Part shown: positions 1 through 6,721 of the stretch, one piece after another
Layout: every line of letters begins with the position of its first letter
Position numbering within the stretch: the stretch's first letter is position 1
Source of the DNA: Gordonia sp. KTR9
GTDB lineage: Bacteria > Actinomycetota > Actinomycetes > Mycobacteriales > Mycobacteriaceae
Direction: 5' to 3'
Length of the DNA: 64,000 nucleotides
NCBI RefSeq assembly: GCF_000143885.2
Contig: NC_018583.1
Location: forward strand, 1 to 64,000
Notes under the pieces: model-generated
What the model was told of the DNA's origin: nothing
Database searches by the model: none
Seen by the model: the letters and a program-made list of their open reading frames with translations, nothing else
Made by a program: the position numbers and the translations under genes

Positions 1-98
1 CGATGTGCGCTGTTATCCTCTGCGCATAGCGGACCCCAATGCGCCCGGGAGGCACTGCCTTCCTGCGGTCCATGCGCACCACCCCATTGGAGGACTCA

Positions 99-1043
99 GT
101 GCAACACCTATCTCAACCCGCACTAGCTCGGGTTGTCACGATCGCAAACGGCAAGGGTGGCGTCGGTAAGACGTCAACGGCGACAAATGTCGCTGGTTTG
201 GCCGCTGCCGCCGGTTGGCACGTCCTGTTCATTGAGCTCGATCCGCAGGGCAACGCGGGACGCGACCTCGGCTACGAGATGGATGGGTCAGGCGACTCCG
301 GACAACAGATCTTCGACGCGATCATGCAGGAGAAACCACTACGACCCAGTCTTGTCAACTACCGACCCAACTTGGACGTACTTCCAGGTGGGAGCGGACT
401 CGACGATCTTGAAGCGATACTGATCGGTCGTTCTCAGCGTTCGCCAGGTTCACACAGGCAACTCGCAGATGCATTAAGCCCCATCGCAGATGATTACGAC
501 CTCATCATCATCGATACCCCACCTACACGACCCCATCTTCTACGGTTAGCGCTGGCTGCAACACGTTGGATCGTCATCCCGACGAAACCGGACGACTCGA
601 GCATCGACGGCCTGCAAAAACTCGCTGACGAACTGGTTAGTGCCAGATCAACAAACCCCGACATCGAGGTCCTGGGCGCCGTGCTTTTCGGTATCGAGGC
701 CGCTGCGAAAGCCATTCGTAGAGAGGCGCGGGCCAAGCTAGACGCAGCGCTCGGAGGAGTGGCCCCGCTGTTCAATTCCGTTGTGCGTCATAGCACCATG
801 ACCTCGGTTCAGGTACGGGAGAAGGGCTTGCTTGCCCACGAGCTGGCCGAGCAAGTCGACAACGCCGAGCCGTACTGGAAGGCCCTCAAGGAAGGCAGGC
901 GGCCCGACCGTGTGCCAGGCACCGCGCCGTCTCTCGCAGAAGACTACGTCCTCCTCGCCCAGGAGATCCTCCAGGAGATCGACCGACGCGAGACCGAACA
1001 AGATTCCTCCGCGGAGCCGGCACACGAAGGAGCACCTGCCTGA
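99..1043 (+). CDS. parA: ParA-family partition ATPase
   Basis: A 314-aa ATPase of the ParA/MinD superfamily, expected to segregate the plasmid by ATP-dependent binding to the nucleoid. A deviant Walker A motif (KGGVGKTS) lies close to the N-terminus. It is followed by the Walker A'/switch segment FIELDPQGNAG and a Walker B-like DLIIIDTPP, then the later PTKPDD segment typical of the family. I chose the GTG at 99 because GGAGG lies 5 bases before it and the P-loop then starts near residue 18. An ATG at 39 in the same frame would add a 20-residue extension with no obvious role. There is no N-terminal helix-turn-helix, so this resembles short ParA proteins that need a partner for DNA binding. 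Its stop overlaps the next start (TGATG). Family assignment is very firm. Confidence 0.93.
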   Translation: MQHLSQPALARVVTIANGKGGVGKTSTATNVAGLAAAAGWHVLFIELDPQGNAGRDLGYEMDGSGDSGQQIFDAIMQEKPLRPSLVNYRPNLDVLPGGSGLDDLEAILIGRSQRSPGSHRQLADALSPIADDYDLIIIDTPPTRPHLLRLALAATRWIVIPTKPDDSSIDGLQKLADELVSARSTNPDIEVLGAVLFGIEAAAKAIRREARAKLDAALGGVAPLFNSVVRHSTMTSVQVREKGLLAHELAEQVDNAEPYWKALKEGRRPDRVPGTAPSLAEDYVLLAQEILQEIDRRETEQDSSAEPAHEGAPA

Positions 1044-1621
1044 TGGCCACCGATCGCAAGCCTGTCACCGGTCTCGCGAGGACCGGTAGCGTCCCGGGGC
1101 CGCCGCCCCGTAGACCAACCACTCCTACAGCGGCACCGGCGGCGACCCCACCAGTACCCGACGGCCCAGCGCTACCGCACAATCGACCGCAACCGGCAGC
1201 GTCTACTCGGCCTGTCTCGCGAGGTGCCCGACGCCCGAAACGCGTCGAAACCCGCCCAGACGAGATGCTGGTGTCAGTCACCCTGTCGCTTCCCACGCCA
1301 CTCTGCACAGCCACCAAGGCACACAACAAGCAGAACGAAACAACCATTGCCGGGACATTGATGGACGCGATTGTCGCCAATCACGACCGCTTGCCGGCGT
1401 TAGTAGAGAAGCTCAAACGCCAGCACCACGACGATGGGCTGTTCGTACGAATCGAAGCCAGACCAGAAGAAGAGCGATCTTCGCTGACGTTCCGGATGCT
1501 TGGTCGCAACCTGACTGTCATCGATCGCTTAGTTGTCGAAGTTGGTGCCGAGAATCGCTCGCAGCTGTGCAGGGCGGCTCTAGAAGCCCACCTCCAGTCT
1601 CAGTCGGTGGATTCGGAGTAA
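1043..1621 (+). CDS. Putative ParA partner (small ParB-like or RHH centromere-binding protein)
   Basis: A 192-aa protein whose ATG shares one base with the parA stop, so the two are probably translationally coupled. The first 70 residues are rich in Pro, Ala and Arg and look disordered. The C-terminal 120 residues are predicted mixed alpha/beta with two short DNA-binding-like stretches, including LTFRMLGRNLTVIDRLVVEVGAENRSQLCRAALEAH split over two helices. This resembles ribbon-helix-helix proteins (beta strand, then helix-turn-helix ending in RAALEAHL). I see no ParB/Srx motif. Position directly after parA is the main argument for a centromere-binding role. The 480 bp downstream would be the natural place for its binding sites. 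Specific family not recognised. Confidence 0.7.
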   Translation: MATDRKPVTGLARTGSVPGPPPRRPTTPTAAPAATPPVPDGPALPHNRPQPAASTRPVSRGARRPKRVETRPDEMLVSVTLSLPTPLCTATKAHNKQNETTIAGTLMDAIVANHDRLPALVEKLKRQHHDDGLFVRIEARPEEERSSLTFRMLGRNLTVIDRLVVEVGAENRSQLCRAALEAHLQSQSVDSE

Positions 1622-2103
1622 GCCGGTACACCCAATCCTCGGACGGTTCATCCCTGCCGGCTGGCGGTCCGCAGGCACGAGCTGCACACCCAAACCCGCG
1701 GCGTCCCTGCAGTCACGCGGGGGAGGGGTGATGGGTCCGCGCAACTAAACGCAGTTCGATAGGTGAGGGTCGCCGAAGGGCGTCTGATATCTGGGTTCGT
1801 ATCAGAACGAAGCAACGGGCCCGCAGGGAATTGCCAATCCATACCGTTGCGGGCGAGCCTGGGACTCACCCGCTTCGACGGACGCGCAGAGAGCACGCCC
1901 TTTATTTTGGTCTAATATCGGTGTAACTTCGGTTTGCCACCACCAATGGCGTCTTGTGGCGCGGCGCGATGTCCAATGACTGCGCAGCCTAAAGACTGGT
2001 CTTGCCGGATCGTGCTCGCGGGTCGGGTTGGAGGTTGCAGTAGACCAACCCGGCCCGCTGGGCCACCGCACCTAGCAGCACCTGAGGAAACTCCAAGTTT
2101 GTG
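1622..2103. other. Gene-free interval, possible centromere (parS) region
   Basis: About 480 bp between the partition pair and the XRE gene. Open frames here on both strands lack ribosome-binding sites and sensible protein composition. It holds a perfect 6-bp inverted repeat CTGATA-N10-TATCAG at 1784-1805 and the 12-mer TAACTTCGGTTT at 1924-1935, which recurs at 2867-2878 beyond the XRE gene. The segment ATCGGTGTAACTTCGG at 1917-1932 also resembles ATCGGTCTACTGTCGG at 2882-2897. These could be partner-protein or XRE binding sites; that is inference from position. Confidence 0.4.
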
Positions 2104-2878
2104 TCAGTCCGCTTGCTCTGACTGACTCGCTACGAACTCAGCGAACCGCGCTTCGTATCGCCGAACCTGAGGCATTGGCATCGGGTAGCCGGCTAGCCAC
2201 CTCAAGTAGTTGAGGTCATCGCTGTCAGAGGTGGACTCGCCTTCCGGTGGTGGCATTCGTAGATGATCGTCAAGAACAAGGATTAGATCAGCGAGAGTGT
2301 CATCACGACGCGCTATTTCTGCTTGCCTGATTATCCACGCTCGGGTCAACCTGTCGGTCGCATGACGAAGATTCGCAACCACAACGCGCTGGTCCTCGTC
2401 GAGCGAAGGCGACAGGTCATCGACTGCGCGTACCTTCCGAGCGAGTTCGGCCAGCGCGTCGGTTCGAATGAACACGCCGTAAGCAGAGGGCGTCAGAGGA
2501 CGTGTGGGGCGAGAAGAGACCGGATCATTCGTGCCCGGGGCCAGATCGGTCGTGGGTTCGTCCTGCAGAGGTACCGGGTCACCTCCCTCGAATGCGCGCG
2601 CGGCGCTTCCGGGGGACCACCGCAGCGGAGCGTCCAGCTTGGTCAACGTGACGAACCGCGGTTTAGCCATTAAACCTTGCTCGAGGCGTCGCATAGTCGG
2701 GTCACTCGGCCCGCCGGCGAGACTTACATCGGCTTGCGACATTCCCAGTTCCTGCCGGCGCCGTTGCACGAGGCGCCCAAAGCGCAAAGCATCGGCCACA
2801 CCCGCACTCTAGGCGCTATAGACCGGTCCGGGGCGTGCCCCCTACGGTATGCCACCAATGATTGCCTAACTTCGGTTT
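1924..2878. repeat. 12-bp direct repeat flanking the XRE gene
   Basis: TAACTTCGGTTT occurs at 1924-1935 and again at 2867-2878, on either side of the minus-strand XRE gene. The second copy lies just before the plus-strand promoter at 2877-2905. Both copies sit near GCCACCA and AATG runs (GCCACCACCAATGG after the first, GCCACCAATG before the second), so the similarity extends beyond 12 bp in rearranged order. Likely regulator sites or remnants of a duplication. Confidence 0.4.
2104..2799 (-). CDS. XRE-family transcriptional regulator
   Basis: A 231-aa protein with an N-terminal Cro/C1-type helix-turn-helix at about residues 8-62 (LVQRRRQELGMSQADVSLAGG, split; then PTMRRLEQGL and a conserved final helix). 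The remaining 170 residues contain a proline-rich linker and a helical C-terminal domain without recognised motifs. It is divergent from the conjugation operon, so the 660-bp gap upstream is its likely operator region. By position it is the best candidate for the switch controlling the transfer genes. It could respond to a signal through the C-terminal half, but nothing in the sequence names a ligand. Confidence 0.8.
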   Translation of the reverse strand: MADALRFGRLVQRRRQELGMSQADVSLAGGPSDPTMRRLEQGLMAKPRFVTLTKLDAPLRWSPGSAARAFEGGDPVPLQDEPTTDLAPGTNDPVSSRPTRPLTPSAYGVFIRTDALAELARKVRAVDDLSPSLDEDQRVVVANLRHATDRLTRAWIIRQAEIARRDDTLADLILVLDDHLRMPPPEGESTSDSDDLNYLRWLAGYPMPMPQVRRYEARFAEFVASQSEQAD

Positions 2879-2923
2879 TCAATCGGTCTACTGTCGGGTT
2901 ATAGTACGTATCGACGGTCGATA
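2877..2923 (+). promoter_or_regulatory. Promoter with a palindrome over its start, ahead of the transfer operon
   Basis: TTTCAA (2877-2882), a 17-bp spacer and TATAGT (2900-2905) make a good sigma-70-type promoter reading toward the conjugation genes. The perfect palindrome TATCGAC-G-GTCGATA (2909-2923) lies exactly over the expected start point near 2912, a typical repressor position. The XRE protein encoded divergently next door is the obvious candidate repressor. A transcript from here would have a leader of about 300 nt before the first small ORF and about 550 nt before the cutinase-like gene. Confidence 0.55.
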
Positions 2924-3029
2924 TTGATCGGTTACTGCACGGGTCAAGTTGCCGATTGAGCGGCTTTTGGCACCTGGCGAGACCCATGTACACCATGTAG
3001 GCACAGGGTCTCTGTCTCGAAGTTTGACC

Positions 3030-3077
3030 CCGGCCGGACGCTGCCAAGTTTGGCGACTCGAACGGCGTCCGGACCGG
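3030..3077 (+). repeat. Hairpin A, loop motif TTTGGCGACTCGAAC
   Basis: Left arm 3030-3041 (CCGGCCGGACGC) pairs with 3065-3077 (GCGTCCGGACCGG) with one bulged base. The 23-nt loop carries TTTGGCGACTCGAAC, related to the loops of the hairpins at 3306 and 3370. Confidence 0.5.
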
Positions 3078-3216
3078 GTGATTACCAGCTCGATGCGGTA
3101 AGTGCGGGCATCGAGGCGGGCGTTGCTCAGTGTACCTGCGGGTATGCGCGGGCAACGGTCGTCTGGGTGGGCTGCTCCTACAGCTTCGAGGAAACCCTTG
3201 GAGTGAAGGAACTCGC

Positions 3217-3462
3217 ATGACGAACCTTCTTGAGCCCGATCCTCGTGGGCCAGATTGGTCTGGGCGTGTCGCTGTCGACTTTCGATCGATGGCACAGGTC
3301 CCAGGCTCCGGAGAGGGACGGTCAGATTGCCGTCGAACAGTCCCTCTCCGGAGTGGTGGTTGGCGACTACGCGCGAGCGCGATTGATTTGCCGTCGAACG
3401 GCTCACGCGTGGTCACCCGAGGAGACAGCTCCCTGTCTGTCGATGGGGGGCTGTCCCGGTGA
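3217..3462 (+). CDS. Possible 81-aa leader protein overlapping the cutinase-like gene
   Basis: An ATG at 3217 follows GAAGGA with 6 bases spacing, and the TGA (3460-3462) overlaps the GTG of the next gene as GTGA, the arrangement used throughout this operon. Against it, codon use is poor for this genome: third positions are far less GC-rich than in the neighbours. The frame also runs through two strong hairpins at 3306-3353 and 3370-3409. The product would be Arg/Gly/Ser-rich with no recognisable domain. It may be a leader peptide whose translation opens the hairpins rather than a functional protein. Confidence 0.35.
   Translation: MTNLLEPDPRGPDWSGRVAVDFRSMAQVPGSGEGRSDCRRTVPLRSGGWRLRASAIDLPSNGSRVVTRGDSSLSVDGGLSR
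3306..3353 (+). repeat. Hairpin B, perfect 14-bp stem
   Basis: CTCCGGAGAGGGAC (3306-3319) pairs perfectly with GTCCCTCTCCGGAG (3340-3353). The 20-nt loop (3320-3339) contains TTGCCGTCGAAC. This is far more stable than needed by chance and is not followed by a T-run, so it is not a simple intrinsic terminator. Confidence 0.7.
3370..3409 (+). repeat. Hairpin C with the same loop motif as hairpin B
   Basis: CGCGCGAGC (3370-3378) pairs with GCTCACGCG (3401-3409) with one mismatch. The 22-nt loop contains TTGCCGTCGAAC, identical over 12 nt to the loop of hairpin B although the stems are unrelated. Confidence 0.6.
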
Positions 3463-5189
3463 CCAGTGTAGAGATGCATCGTCCTGTCCAGAGGGGTGGA
3501 CAGGAGTCGCGACATTCGAGCTGGGCGGCGACCTTGGCAGTCATGGCGACGGCCGTCATCGCCCTGGCCAATGTCGGGGTCGGGAACGTGTCTGCCGCGC
3601 CGGCGCAGCCGGGGGGCTGCCCTGGTCTGATGGTGTATGCGGTGCAGGGCACCGGCCAGTCGTCGCCAGACGCCGATCCGTCGAAGGATGCGGGCTTCCT
3701 GTCTCAGATACTGCACCCGGCGATCACGGCCGCCCGCGGTGATATGGACCGCGCGTACGTGCCCTACGACGCCGGCTTCGGTGGTGCCGTAGCGGGCGGC
3801 AAGGTCCCGTACGAGCAGTCGGTTCAGGGCGCGGTCGCCAAGACACTGTCCTGGATCAAAGAGAAGGCCGCCGCGTGCCCGGCCACGAAGTTCGGTCTGG
3901 TCGGCTACTCCCAGGGCGCTCACGTCACACGGATCGTGTTGAACGACATCGTTGGTGGCAAAGCAGCGATCGGCGCCGACAAACTGGCCCTGCTGGCCAA
4001 CCTCGGCGATCCCGGCCGTCCCGAAGGGGCTTCGTTGTTTCCCGGCAAGCCGGGGCAGACCTCTCCCGACCCGGTGCCGGGAACAAGCGGCACGAACGTA
4101 TCCAAGGTCGTGGCGGCGTCGACGACCAACGCCCCGGGTGGCGGCATCGCTCCGGCCGGCGATGTCGAGGACACGTCGTACCAGGCCATCGCGGGACGCT
4201 ATCTGTCCGCGTGCACGCCCGGCGACCTCGCCTGCGATGCCCCGGCGAACGCACCGCTGGCGCGGTTGGTCACCAACATCGCGGGTCAATCGGAACTCAA
4301 CCCGGACGATCCGATCGGGTCGTTGTCGACGATCGCCGAAGCGCTGGCATTGACCGCAGTGAAGACCGCGGTGCCGGTGGTCAATGAGGATGTCCAGGCG
4401 CCGGAGAACAATCTCGAATCCGTGAGTTATCAACCGCGACAGACCCTGTCCGAGCGGTTGGCCGTGGCCTCAGACCCTCGTACGCCGTTGCCGAGTGTCC
4501 AGGACGCGTTGTCGGCGGTCATCAAGGTGGGCACGATCGGGTTCAACGCGGTGAAGACCGTTGTGCAGACAGTCGCCACCCCGAGCACCATCGCCGCGAT
4601 CGCTACTGCGGGTGCTGCGAATCCACTGGCCATCGTCGGCATTCTGGGCGCAAAGCTGGGCCAGGCAGCGGTTACGCTGGTTCCACCGGCAACGCAGAAA
4701 CGCCTTGTCTCTGAGGCGTTTACCGCGTTCAAGTCCGAGTTTCAGGCGAACTCCGACCTGTTCAAGGTGTCCTCGCTGTTGAAGTACTGGGATGCCGCCA
4801 AGCAGCACACGTCGTACTCGCAGGTATCGGCCACACCGACGGGCCAGCCCCCGACGAAGCTGATCGGGGATTGGATCGTGGCGGCCGCGCGCGACATCGC
4901 CGGCAAGGACGGCGGTTCGTCGAACTCGTCCGGTAGCGGCAGCGGCAGCGATGACTTTTCGTGGCTGTTCGGCGAGGGGTCCGGTTCGTCGACTCTTCCA
5001 TCGTTGACCACGACGTCGTTGCCGCCGAGCGCTGCGACGTCGGAACCGGCGTATCCGTGGGAGCTCGACACTTCGTCACCATCGGCTCCGGCCGAGACCG
5101 TTCCCTCGGAGTCCTCACCGGTCCCGCAATCCACACCTCCTGGCGGCGCGTCCGGCCTTCCGCCGTTCCTCAGCGGGGCCTCGCAATGA
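3459..5189 (+). CDS. Secreted cutinase-like protein of the transfer operon
   Basis: A 576-aa protein with a signal-peptide-like N-terminus (hydrophobic residues about 23-47, ending VSAAPA). The cutinase/serine-esterase alpha/beta-hydrolase fold follows, with the nucleophile elbow GYSQGA (Ser about 151) and a disulfide/acid segment CTPGDLACD near 252-260. The catalytic His that normally follows in HLxY is not visible; the sequence there is NAPLARLVTN. The region 280-470 is helical, and residues 480-576 are a Ser/Pro/Thr-rich low-complexity tail. It may act at the mycolate-rich envelope during mating, as a lipid or ester hydrolase or as a non-catalytic surface component. The GTG start overlaps the preceding small ORF; an ATG at 3474 is the alternative. 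It is the first substantial gene of the operon. Confidence 0.8.
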   Translation: MTSVEMHRPVQRGGQESRHSSWAATLAVMATAVIALANVGVGNVSAAPAQPGGCPGLMVYAVQGTGQSSPDADPSKDAGFLSQILHPAITAARGDMDRAYVPYDAGFGGAVAGGKVPYEQSVQGAVAKTLSWIKEKAAACPATKFGLVGYSQGAHVTRIVLNDIVGGKAAIGADKLALLANLGDPGRPEGASLFPGKPGQTSPDPVPGTSGTNVSKVVAASTTNAPGGGIAPAGDVEDTSYQAIAGRYLSACTPGDLACDAPANAPLARLVTNIAGQSELNPDDPIGSLSTIAEALALTAVKTAVPVVNEDVQAPENNLESVSYQPRQTLSERLAVASDPRTPLPSVQDALSAVIKVGTIGFNAVKTVVQTVATPSTIAAIATAGAANPLAIVGILGAKLGQAAVTLVPPATQKRLVSEAFTAFKSEFQANSDLFKVSSLLKYWDAAKQHTSYSQVSATPTGQPPTKLIGDWIVAAARDIAGKDGGSSNSSGSGSGSDDFSWLFGEGSGSSTLPSLTTTSLPPSAATSEPAYPWELDTSSPSAPAETVPSESSPVPQSTPPGGASGLPPFLSGASQ

Positions 5190-5281
5190 GTCTGACCGTC
5201 CTCTCGGCCAGCCCTTCCCGCGTGTGCGGGCGCGGGTTGTGCCGCGCTTGTGGTGGTGGTCGAACCACCACCTCCAGCTAG
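5186..5281 (+). CDS. Possible 31-aa micro-ORF after the cutinase-like gene
   Basis: An ATG at 5186 overlaps the preceding stop as ATGA and opens a 31-codon frame (Cys/Gly/Arg-rich C-terminus) ending at 5281. Its last third coincides with the hairpin at 5252-5272. It may be a regulatory reading frame rather than a functional protein. Confidence 0.25.
   Translation: MSLTVLSASPSRVCGRGLCRACGGGRTTTSS
5252..5272 (+). terminator. Tight hairpin between operon genes
   Basis: GGTGGTGGT (5252-5260) and ACCACCACC (5264-5272) form a perfect 9-bp stem with a 3-nt loop. No T-run follows, so it may be a weak terminator, an attenuator or an mRNA processing/stability element between the first gene and the rest of the operon. 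Confidence 0.45.
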
Positions 5282-5334
5282 ACCCTTCCTCTCCACTAGC
5301 GCACTCAACGAATCACTCCGGAAGGAGCGAGTAC

Positions 5335-5859
5335 ATGTTCAGTGACAGTGCAATCCGGCCCCCGTTCGGGGGACATGCCTCTCACAACCCCGGCCATCCG
5401 AACCGTCCCATCAACCCGCAGGGTGGTGAGCCGGCGTGGTTGAGTCCCATCGATCTGATCACCGCAGTCACCGACCCGGCCACGTCGGTGGTCCTGACCG
5501 ATGAGAACGGCTGCGCGTCGACTCGATGGGGGATGGGCAACGGCCTCAGCATCACGCGGCTCAAAGAGGCTTACGACGAACGGGCGCGGTGCGTACTGCC
5601 CGGTGACCGCGGCTACCGCCTCGACGCGAACAGCGTTGTGCTGGTGGTCGGCTCGAACGGCTCGTTGCCGGACGAGCTGCTGGTCGGCGCCACCTACCGC
5701 GACGTGTTCGACGACACGCTGCACACTATCGATCCGTTCTCGCTGACCGCGGTCCGGCGCGGTGTGTTCGGCGATGAACATCCCCTGCACTGGCACCTCG
5801 CCGCGTGCGATCGCTGGACCCGCGCATACCGCCACGGGAACGAGGTGACGTTCGGATGA
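5335..5859 (+). CDS. Hypothetical cytoplasmic protein of the transfer operon
   Basis: A 174-aa protein with no signal peptide or membrane segment. The ATG at 5335 is preceded by GGAAGGAG at good spacing. The start is Pro/Gly/Asn-rich; the rest is a compact globular domain (SPIDLITAVTDPATSVVL, then ITRLKEAYDERARCVLPGDRGYRLDANSVVLVVG, split) with several Trp and His near the C-terminus (HWHLAACDRW). I do not recognise the family. Its stop overlaps the next start (ATGA), tying it to the secretion genes. A longer in-frame reading from 5224 is unlikely because it crosses the hairpin and lacks a ribosome-binding site. Confidence 0.75.
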   Translation: MFSDSAIRPPFGGHASHNPGHPNRPINPQGGEPAWLSPIDLITAVTDPATSVVLTDENGCASTRWGMGNGLSITRLKEAYDERARCVLPGDRGYRLDANSVVLVVGSNGSLPDELLVGATYRDVFDDTLHTIDPFSLTAVRRGVFGDEHPLHWHLAACDRWTRAYRHGNEVTFG

Positions 5860-6704
5860 GCACTGATTGGCAGAACGACCCGAGCGTGCAGTCCTGGCTG
5901 CACACCAGCGAGCCTCACTCCGACCAGCTCACGGAGTGGGTTGACGACCCGACGCGCCCCAAGCAGGACATCACAGCAGGGGGCGTTGACCAGGTCGACG
6001 ACACTTACAGCTACGCCCAACTCGATGACGCTGAATCTGATGACGCCGATTTCGGGGAGGTCGCCGAGCCCGCAGTCGAGGAGCCCCCGTACACCGATAA
6101 CGTCTATGCCGCAGCGCCATTCACACGAAGTGCGCCCGCTCCGACCCCGGTTCGACGTCGGGACCGCCGGTGGCTGCTGATCGTGGCGGCTGCCGTTGTG
6201 GTGGCGGTCATGGGGCTAGTGGCGATCGCAGTCATGATCCGGGGCCTGGTCAGCGGCGGCGGCGAGGACGGCATCACCGATCCGGTTGCTGCGATGGATA
6301 CCCCGGACCCGTTCTCCGATGCGGTGGAATGCCCCTCGACCAGTGATGGAGCCACCACTACCGGCCGCGACCCGGGCGACCTGACGTCGGGGCCGAACGT
6401 GATCAAAGCGTTCAACTACGCCTACTTCCACTGGCGTTCGGGACCGGCCGCGCGGGCGATGGCCTCGTCCAATGTCGAGGGCATCGGCAGCGCGGTCGAT
6501 TTGCAGTCGAGCATCGACACGCTCAATCCCCAAGCGCGGTACTGCCTGTCGATTGAGGAGACCGGTTCCAACACCTATCGCGTGGCGGTCACGTTGATCC
6601 TGCCCGACGGGACCCGCGACCCCGACCCCGATGTCCAGAACATCACCACCACCCAGATCGGCGAACGCACCTACATCGCGTCTGTCACACGAAACAAGAA
6701 ATAG
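5856..6704 (+). CDS. Single-pass membrane protein with an extracellular C-terminal domain
   Basis: A 282-aa protein with an acidic cytoplasmic segment (1-110), a basic RRRDRR stop, a strong transmembrane helix at about 116-142 (WLLIVAAAVVVAVMGLVAIA), and an exported domain of about 140 residues. That domain contains IKAFNYAYFHWRSGPAARAMA and a following YCLSIEETGSNTYRVAVTL, which recall the DUF8176-type domain found in actinobacterial secretion clusters (from memory). The topology resembles VirB8-like assembly proteins: short cytoplasmic tail, one helix, exported alpha/beta domain. The start overlaps the previous stop (ATGA). Role in the mating channel is inferred. Confidence 0.75.
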   Translation: MSTDWQNDPSVQSWLHTSEPHSDQLTEWVDDPTRPKQDITAGGVDQVDDTYSYAQLDDAESDDADFGEVAEPAVEEPPYTDNVYAAAPFTRSAPAPTPVRRRDRRWLLIVAAAVVVAVMGLVAIAVMIRGLVSGGGEDGITDPVAAMDTPDPFSDAVECPSTSDGATTTGRDPGDLTSGPNVIKAFNYAYFHWRSGPAARAMASSNVEGIGSAVDLQSSIDTLNPQARYCLSIEETGSNTYRVAVTLILPDGTRDPDPDVQNITTTQIGERTYIASVTRNKK

Positions 6705-6721
6705 AAAGGTCACCCCCTCCC

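Larger units (their letters stand above)
2941..3440 (+). ncRNA. Hairpin-rich leader or non-coding RNA upstream of the transfer operon
   Basis: A dense run of inverted repeats. There is a 7-bp long-range stem, GGGTCAA (2941-2947) with TTGACCC (3024-3030), enclosing GAGACCC/GGGTCTC (2979-2985 with 3006-3012). A small GCCG-6-CGGC followed by TTTT lies at 2951-2968. Further stems are 3030-3041 with 3065-3077; CTCGATGC/GCATCGAG (3089-3115); CGTTGC/GCAACG (3121-3157) with TACC-4-GGTA inside; a perfect 14-bp stem at 3306-3353; a 9-bp stem with one mismatch at 3370-3409; and AGACAG-4-CTGTCT (3423-3438). Three of the loops end in the same TCGAAC motif. I see no match to a riboswitch family I know. It could be a regulatory leader, a separate small RNA, or single-stranded-DNA structure used in replication or transfer. 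Confidence 0.5.

Noticed and set aside
2724..4433. 569-codon open frame on the minus strand
   Set aside because: Arg/Gly-rich shadow antisense to the cutinase-like gene and XRE gene; no ribosome-binding site, no domain.
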